Position numbers and translations under genes: made by a program. Of a DNA stretch of 19,164 nucleotides, positions 15,114-19,164 are shown piece after piece. Under the pieces are notes generated by a model, which saw only the letters and a program-made list of their open reading frames with translations, was not told where the DNA came from and did no database searches. Source of the stretch: CAZABP01 sp964483245 (GTDB lineage Bacteria; Planctomycetota; UBA1135; UBA2386); the NCBI GenBank assembly GCA_964483245.1, contig CAZABP010000072.1, positions 1 to 19,164 on the forward strand, given 5' to 3'. Each line of letters opens with the position of its first letter. The stretch's first letter is position 1.

Positions 15114-16478
15114 GTGTACTCGACCGCTCTGAATCTGTTCCGCGTGAAGGAGATCAGGAACCGCATCCTGATCACGCTCGGACTGCTGCTGGTCTACCGC
15201 ATCGGGTTCTTCGTGCCGTTGCCGGGCGTCAACCTGCAGGTGTTCCTGGATCAGGCGGACGCCGGCGCGGAAGGCGGGTTGGCGCGGCTGACCGGGATCA
15301 TCAACGTCCTGACCGGCGCGCAGCTGCAGCAGGCGGCGTTGTTCTCCCTCGGCGTGATGCCATACATCTCGTCGAGCATCATCTTCTCGCTGCTGACCAA
15401 GGTGGTTCCGTCGCTCGAGAAGCTGTCGAAGGAGGGTGCTTCCGGGCAGAAGAAGATCAACCAGTACACGCGCCTCGCAACCGTCCCGATCTGTCTGCTG
15501 CAGTCGTTCTTCGTGTTGTTCGGCGTGCTGTATCCGAGCCTCGGCAGCCCCCAGGGGATGCTGCACGTCGGCGTGCAGGACTACTGGCTGCTGTACAGCC
15601 TGCTGGTCATGCTCTCGCTGACCGCCGGGACGCTGTTCATCATGTGGCTCGGCGAGCAGATCACCGAGCACGGCATCGGCAACGGCATCTCGATGATCAT
15701 CATGGCGGGGATCATCGCGCAGCTGTACCCGTCGTTCTCGCAGTACTTCACGCCGGTCGACTCCGGCGCGATGACCGAGGCCTACCAGAGTCTGCTGCTG
15801 TTCATCGTGGCCTGGATCGTCGCCGTGGTCGCGGTCGTGTTCATCACCAAGGCGCAGCGCCGGATCCCGATCCAGCAGGCGAAGCAGACGCGCGGCCGGC
15901 GGGTCTACGGCGGCCAGCGCCACTTCCTGCCGATCAAGGTCAACCACGCCGGCGTCATGCCGATCATCTTCGCCTCGGCGCTGCTGATCATCCCGACGCT
16001 GATCGGGCAGGCGATCGGCTGGCGCGCGCTCAGCGATGCGTTCCAGAACAGCTCCGGCTGGTGGTACGTGACCAGCTTCGCGCTGCTGATCTTCTTCTTC
16101 TCGTTCTTCTGGACGTCGCTGATGTTCCAGCCGAACGAGGTGGCCGAGAACCTGCAGGAGAACGGCGCGTTCATCCCCGGCATCCGTCCGGGCAAGAACA
16201 CCGCCAAGTTCCTCGAAGAGACGATGCTCCGGATCACGCTGGCCGGGGCGGCGTTCCTCGCCATCGTCGCCGTGTTCCCGTCGATGGTCAGCGGCCGCTT
16301 CCGTGGCATCGACCAGAACCTGCTCTACTTCATGAGCGGAACTTCGATCCTGATCGTCGTCGGCGTCGCGCTCGACCTGGTCGAGAAGCTGAACGCGATG
16401 CTGATCATGCGGAACTACGAAGGCTTCATGAAAGACCACACCGGCGCCGGCGTCCCCGGCTGGGGCCGGAGCCGGTGA
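15114..16478 (+). CDS. secY: Preprotein translocase subunit SecY
   Basis: SecY is the channel of the Sec translocon in the cytoplasmic membrane. The 454-residue product has the family pattern of about ten hydrophobic segments. It begins with VKEIRNRILITLGLL, then YRIGFFVPLPGVN (27-39), LGVMPYISSSIIFSLLT (80-96) and LGEQITEHGIGNGISMIIMA (about 179-198). The cytosolic loop QAKQTRGRRVYGGQRHFLPI and KVNHAGVMPIIFASALLI follow. The GTG at 15114 is the only in-frame start candidate after the rplO stop and gives MYSTALNLFRVKE, a normal length before helix 1. No ribosome binding site is visible. The adk start overlaps its stop (GTGA). Confidence 0.98.
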   Translation: MYSTALNLFRVKEIRNRILITLGLLLVYRIGFFVPLPGVNLQVFLDQADAGAEGGLARLTGIINVLTGAQLQQAALFSLGVMPYISSSIIFSLLTKVVPSLEKLSKEGASGQKKINQYTRLATVPICLLQSFFVLFGVLYPSLGSPQGMLHVGVQDYWLLYSLLVMLSLTAGTLFIMWLGEQITEHGIGNGISMIIMAGIIAQLYPSFSQYFTPVDSGAMTEAYQSLLLFIVAWIVAVVAVVFITKAQRRIPIQQAKQTRGRRVYGGQRHFLPIKVNHAGVMPIIFASALLIIPTLIGQAIGWRALSDAFQNSSGWWYVTSFALLIFFFSFFWTSLMFQPNEVAENLQENGAFIPGIRPGKNTAKFLEETMLRITLAGAAFLAIVAVFPSMVSGRFRGIDQNLLYFMSGTSILIVVGVALDLVEKLNAMLIMRNYEGFMKDHTGAGVPGWGRSR

Positions 16479-17224
16479 CCGCGGGCACCGGACCAGGCGG
16501 CCGCGGCGGGGCTGCGGGAGCCGCGAGCGGCCAGGTCCGCGCCGTGTTCCTCGGTCCGCCCGGGGCAGGCAAGGGGACGCAGGCGCAGAAGCTGACCGCG
16601 GCGCACGCGATCCTGCACATCTCGACCGGCGAGATGCTGCGCGAGCAGGCGCGGCAGGGGACCGAGCTCGGCCGCCAGGCCAAGGAGTTCATGGACCGCG
16701 GGGCGCTGGTGCCAGACGACCTGATCATCGCGATGGTCGCCACCCGGATCGCCGAACCGGACGCCGGGCGCGGATGGATCCTGGACGGGTTCCCACGCAC
16801 GCTGCCGCAGGCAGAAGCACTCGACCGGGAGCTGGCCGGCGCCGGTGCGGCGGCAGCTTCCGGCCAACGCCGGTCTGGCCTGCCGCTCAGCCATGTGCTC
16901 TACTTCGCCGTCCCCGAGCCGGCCCTCGTCCGACGTCTGTCCGGACGCTGGACCTGCCCGGAATGTGGAACGATCTGGAACACCGAGTCCAAGCCGCCCA
17001 AGGTCGCAGGGATCTGTGATCGCGACGGAGCGACTTTGACGCAGCGTGCGGACGATCGGCCGGAAGCTGTCAAGAACCGGCTGCGCGTCTATCGCGACCA
17101 GACCGCGCCACTGCTCGATTTCTATCGTGCGTCCGATCGCCTGACCGAGGTCGACGCGGACCGGCCGCCCGACGAGATCCAAGCAAACGTGACCCGACTC
17201 CTCGGTCTGACCTCACGGCAGTGA
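16475..17224 (+). CDS. adk: Adenylate kinase, zinc-LID type
   Basis: The enzyme interconverts ATP + AMP and 2 ADP in the cytoplasm. From the GTG at 16475, which overlaps the secY stop, it has 249 residues, longer than the usual 214-220. The P-loop GPPGAGKGT is at 27-35, and STGEMLRE (50-57) and LDGFPRTLPQAEAL (103-116) bind AMP. The LID has Cys161, Cys164, Cys181 and Asp184, the Cys3-Asp zinc set known from Bacillus. DDRPEAVKNRL follows. Extra length comes from about 20 Gly/Ala-rich N-terminal residues and an Ala/Gly insertion near 121-139. An alternative GTG at 16544 would begin at FLGPPG and cut into strand 1. map is absent downstream. Confidence 0.96.
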   Translation: MTAGTGPGGRGGAAGAASGQVRAVFLGPPGAGKGTQAQKLTAAHAILHISTGEMLREQARQGTELGRQAKEFMDRGALVPDDLIIAMVATRIAEPDAGRGWILDGFPRTLPQAEALDRELAGAGAAAASGQRRSGLPLSHVLYFAVPEPALVRRLSGRWTCPECGTIWNTESKPPKVAGICDRDGATLTQRADDRPEAVKNRLRVYRDQTAPLLDFYRASDRLTEVDADRPPDEIQANVTRLLGLTSRQ

Positions 17225-17247
17225 GGCGGGCCTTCGCCTGAACCCCG

Positions 17248-17463
17248 ATGCCGAAAGAAGAACCGATCACAGTAGAAGCAGTCGTCCGGGAGGCCCTTCC
17301 CAACGCGATGTTCCGCGTCCAGCTGGAGAGCGGTCACGAGATCGTGGCCCACGTCAGCGGCAAGATGCGGATGCACTTCATCCGGATCCTGCCGGGGGAC
17401 AAGGTGACGGTCGAGATGTCGCCGTACGACCTGACCAAGGGTCGCATCACGTACCGCACCTGA
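17248..17463 (+). CDS. infA: Translation initiation factor IF-1
   Basis: IF-1 binds the 30S A site during initiation. The 71-residue OB-fold protein is near-canonical: MPKEEPITVEAVVREALPNA, then FRVQLESGHEIVAHVSGKMR, HFIRILPGDKVTVEMSPYDL and KGRITYR. The ATG at 17248 matches the family start. There is no close ribosome binding site; a small AGGCG/CGCCT hairpin lies at 17224-17239 just upstream. It stands between adk and rpmJ, with map missing from its usual place. Confidence 0.99.
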   Translation: MPKEEPITVEAVVREALPNAMFRVQLESGHEIVAHVSGKMRMHFIRILPGDKVTVEMSPYDLTKGRITYRT

Positions 17464-17507
17464 CGCTGCTGCCTGCCACTGCAACCTGATCGGTTCCCAC
17501 TCCCGCC

Positions 17508-17624
17508 ATGAAAGTCCGAGCCAGTGTCCGCCGCATCTGCGACAAGTGCCGCATCGTGCGCCGCCAGGGCGTGCTGCGCGTGATCTGCAGCAACCCGCGC
17601 CACAAGCAGCGCCAAGGCCGCTGA
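17508..17624 (+). CDS. rpmJ: 50S ribosomal protein L36 (zinc-binding form)
   Basis: L36 is the smallest large-subunit protein. The 38-residue reading frame begins MKVRASVRRICDKCRIVRR and continues with QGVLRVICSNPRHKQRQGR. Cys11, Cys14, Cys27 and His32 form the C-type zinc ribbon. The ATG at 17508 has no ribosome binding site. It lies 44 bases after infA and 19 before rpsM, the usual order. Confidence 0.97.
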   Translation: MKVRASVRRICDKCRIVRRQGVLRVICSNPRHKQRQGR

Positions 17625-17643
17625 AGTCCAACCGAGATCTGCA

Positions 17644-18021
17644 ATGCCACGAATCGTCGGAGTCGACCTCCCCAACGAGAAGCGCGTCGATGTCGCGCTG
17701 CGCTACATCTACGGCATCGGGCCGCACATCGCGGCCAAGGTGCTGGCCGAGCTCTCGATCCGGCCGGACCTCCGTGCGAAGGACCTGTCGGACGACGACG
17801 TCGCCCGCATCGCGGCGCATCTCGAGCGCAACTACCTCGTCGAGGGAGCGCTGAAGCGCCAGCTGCTGCAGAACGTCAACCGGCTGCGCGACATCGGCTG
17901 CTACCGCGGGCTGCGCCATCGGCGCGGGCTGCCGGTCAACGGCCAGCGCACGCGCAGCAATGCCCGCACGCGCAAGGGGCCGCGCAAGACGGTCGCCGGC
18001 AAGAAGATCCTGAAGAAGTGA
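17644..18021 (+). CDS. rpsM: 30S ribosomal protein S13
   Basis: S13 in the 30S head contacts P-site tRNA and forms bridges with L5. The 125-residue product begins MPRIVGVDLPNEKRVDVALR and contains YIYGIGPHIAAKVL (22-35), LKRQLLQNVNRLRDIGCYRG (about 70-89), RHRRGLPVNGQRTRSNARTR and a basic tail ending KKILKK. The ATG at 17644 gives the canonical start. No clear ribosome binding site is seen. rpsK starts after 31 bases. Confidence 0.99.
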   Translation: MPRIVGVDLPNEKRVDVALRYIYGIGPHIAAKVLAELSIRPDLRAKDLSDDDVARIAAHLERNYLVEGALKRQLLQNVNRLRDIGCYRGLRHRRGLPVNGQRTRSNARTRKGPRKTVAGKKILKK

Positions 18022-18052
18022 CCCCCCAGCATTCCCGACTCCGGTTCATCCG

Positions 18053-18433
18053 ATGAGTGAGAAGTCCCGCAAGCGGATCCGCAAGAACGTCGGCCGTGCG
18101 ATCGCGCACGTGAAGGCGTCGTTCAACAACACGATCATCACGATCACCGACCAGGCCGGGCAGGTGCTCGCGTGGGATTCGGCCGGGACGATCGGCTACA
18201 AGGGCAGCCGCAAGAGCACGCCGTTCGCGGCGCAACGCGCGGCCGAAAAGGTTGCGGACAAGGTGCGCAAGATGGGCGTCACCGAGATGGAGGTGCTCGT
18301 GCGCGGCCCCGGCTCCGGGCGCGAGTCGGCGATCCGTGCGCTGGCCAGCTCCGGGATCGAGGTCAAGACGATCGAGGACCGGACCCCGCTTCCGCACAAC
18401 GGCTGCCGGCCGCCGAAGCGGCGGCGCGTCTGA
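18053..18433 (+). CDS. rpsK: 30S ribosomal protein S11
   Basis: S11 lies on the 30S platform beside the E site and mRNA exit. The 126-residue product has VGRAIAHVKASFNNTIITITD (13-33), STPFAAQRAAEKVADKV (55-71), VLVRGPGSGRESAIRALASSG and the C-terminal signature DRTPLPHNGCRPPKRRRV. The ATG at 18053 gives MSEKSRKRIRKN. No ribosome binding site is visible. It is followed after only 34 bases by rpoA; rpsD, which usually lies between them, is absent. Confidence 0.99.
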   Translation: MSEKSRKRIRKNVGRAIAHVKASFNNTIITITDQAGQVLAWDSAGTIGYKGSRKSTPFAAQRAAEKVADKVRKMGVTEMEVLVRGPGSGRESAIRALASSGIEVKTIEDRTPLPHNGCRPPKRRRV

Positions 18434-18451
18434 TCCGCAGCAGCGAGCGAC

Positions 18452-18456
18452 AGGAG
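18452..18456 (+). promoter_or_regulatory. Shine-Dalgarno sequence for rpoA
   Basis: AGGAG lies 11 bases before the ATG at 18468. Together with the family-matching N-terminus it fixes the rpoA start. Confidence 0.7.
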
Positions 18457-18467
18457 ACCACAAAGAC

Positions 18468-19164
18468 ATGCGAATTCGTTGGCGCAACTTCGAGCTCCCC
18501 TCCCAGGTCCGCCTGGATCAGGGGACGGCGTCCGACCGCTATGGCAAGTTCATCGTCGAGCCGTTCGAGAAAGGATTCGGCACGACGGTCGGCAATGGCC
18601 TGCGGCGTGTGCTGCTGTCGTCGATCGAAGGGACTGCGGTCACCTCGGTCCGGATCGACGGCGTCGTGCACGAGTACTCCTCGGTGCCGGGGATGCTCGA
18701 GGATGTCACGCACATCATCCTGAACATCAAGAAGCTGCGCGTGCGCATGCACACCGATGCGCCGTGCACGCTGCGGATCGACGTCTCCCGCGAGGGCGAG
18801 GTCACGGCGGCCGACATCGAGACGGATCACAACGTCGAGATCGTCAACACCGACCTGAAGATCTGCACGCTGACCGAGAACGTGCGCTTCTACTGCGAGA
18901 TGCAGGTGCGCAAGGGCCGCGGCTACGTGACGGCCGAGGACAACGCGAGCGAGGACCAGGAGGTCGGGACGATCCCGGTCGACTCGATCTTCAGCCCGGT
19001 CAGTCGCGTCAAGTACACGATCGAGAACACGCGCGTCGGCAAGTTCACGAACTACGACCGGCTCGTGCTCGAGATCTGGACCGACGGGACGGTCGATCCG
19101 GAGATGGCGCTGGTCGAGGCCAGCAAGATCTACCGCAAGCACCTGAACCCGTTCGTCCAGTACT
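18468..19164 (+). CDS. rpoA: RNA polymerase alpha subunit, 3'-truncated by the window edge
   Basis: The alpha subunit dimerises to start RNA polymerase assembly. 232 residues are visible, covering essentially the N-terminal domain. The start reads MRIRWRNFELPSQV, which I associate with planctomycete RpoA. YGKFIVEPFEKGFGTTVGNG leads to LRRVLLSSIEG (45-55), the dimer and beta-contact region. VPGMLEDVTHIILNIKKL follows (about 80-97), then the insert domain and SIFSPVSRVKYTIENTRVG. The frame is open to the last base, so the C-terminal domain lies beyond the window. It directly follows rpsK because rpsD is missing. Confidence 0.98.
   Translation, partial: MRIRWRNFELPSQVRLDQGTASDRYGKFIVEPFEKGFGTTVGNGLRRVLLSSIEGTAVTSVRIDGVVHEYSSVPGMLEDVTHIILNIKKLRVRMHTDAPCTLRIDVSREGEVTAADIETDHNVEIVNTDLKICTLTENVRFYCEMQVRKGRGYVTAEDNASEDQEVGTIPVDSIFSPVSRVKYTIENTRVGKFTNYDRLVLEIWTDGTVDPEMALVEASKIYRKHLNPFVQY

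Noticed and set aside
14367..16439. 690-residue open frame on the minus strand opposite rpsE-rplO-secY
   Set aside because: Antisense to strongly conserved genes; its composition (long runs of Asp, Arg, His, Gln, Glu) is that of a complementary frame in GC-rich DNA, with no recognisable domain.
17036..17064. TTGACG inside adk as a promoter for infA
   Set aside because: No -10 box at suitable spacing; the position lies about 200 bases upstream of infA inside a coding region.

Overview
The window is one strand of a GC-rich bacterial ribosomal-protein supercluster running rpoC (3' part), str, S10, spc and alpha operon blocks, ending inside rpoA. Every supported gene is on the + strand and genes are tightly packed. 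Nothing mobile, no CRISPR array and no tRNA or rRNA gene is visible. The most likely source is a high-GC member of the Planctomycetota. This rests on the RpoA N-terminus (MRIRWRNFELP), the S12 sequence (VKTMTPKKPN, RVRDLPG), the L2 variant NPVSHPMGGGEGR, a second-type EF-G in the str operon, no L30 gene, and a mixture of genes with and without Shine-Dalgarno sequences. That assignment is inference from remembered family features, not a search.

Layout: 1-2982 RpoC from just before its catalytic NADFDGDQ loop to the C-terminus; 2983-3114 a dense intergenic region (terminator-like hairpin, probable promoter, leader hairpin); 3115-4027 rpsL and rpsG; 4028-4237 a non-coding gap; 4238-6289 a divergent EF-G paralogue in the fusA position; 6290-6444 a leader served by a good sigma70-type promoter inside the end of the EF-G gene; 6445-10736 rpsJ, rplD, rplW, rplB, rpsS, rplV, rpsC, rplP, rpmC; 10762-15002 rpsQ, rplN, rplX, rplE, rpsH, rplF, rplR, rpsE, rplO; 15003-15113 a C-rich hexanucleotide repeat; 15114-17463 secY, adk, infA; 17508-18433 rpmJ, rpsM, rpsK; 18468 to the end rpoA (3' truncated).

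The genes encode ribosomal proteins, RNA polymerase subunits, the Sec translocon channel, adenylate kinase and IF-1: the growth-rate-linked core of gene expression. Compared with the usual bacterial order, tuf, rplC (L3), rpsN (S14), rpmD (L30), map and rpsD (S4) are missing from their expected slots, although the flanking genes stay in order. In most cases neighbouring genes are only a few bases apart, so these are clean losses or relocations, not degraded copies.

The points most worth following are the EF-G-like protein, which has substitutions in the GTPase motifs and lacks the domain IV tip residues needed for translocation; the 16-unit hexamer repeat between rplO and secY, G-quadruplex-capable on the template strand and open in frame between the two genes; arginine at the streptomycin position 88 of S12; and C-rich leaders without ribosome binding sites. 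I see no new multi-gene system such as a defence island or biosynthetic cluster.
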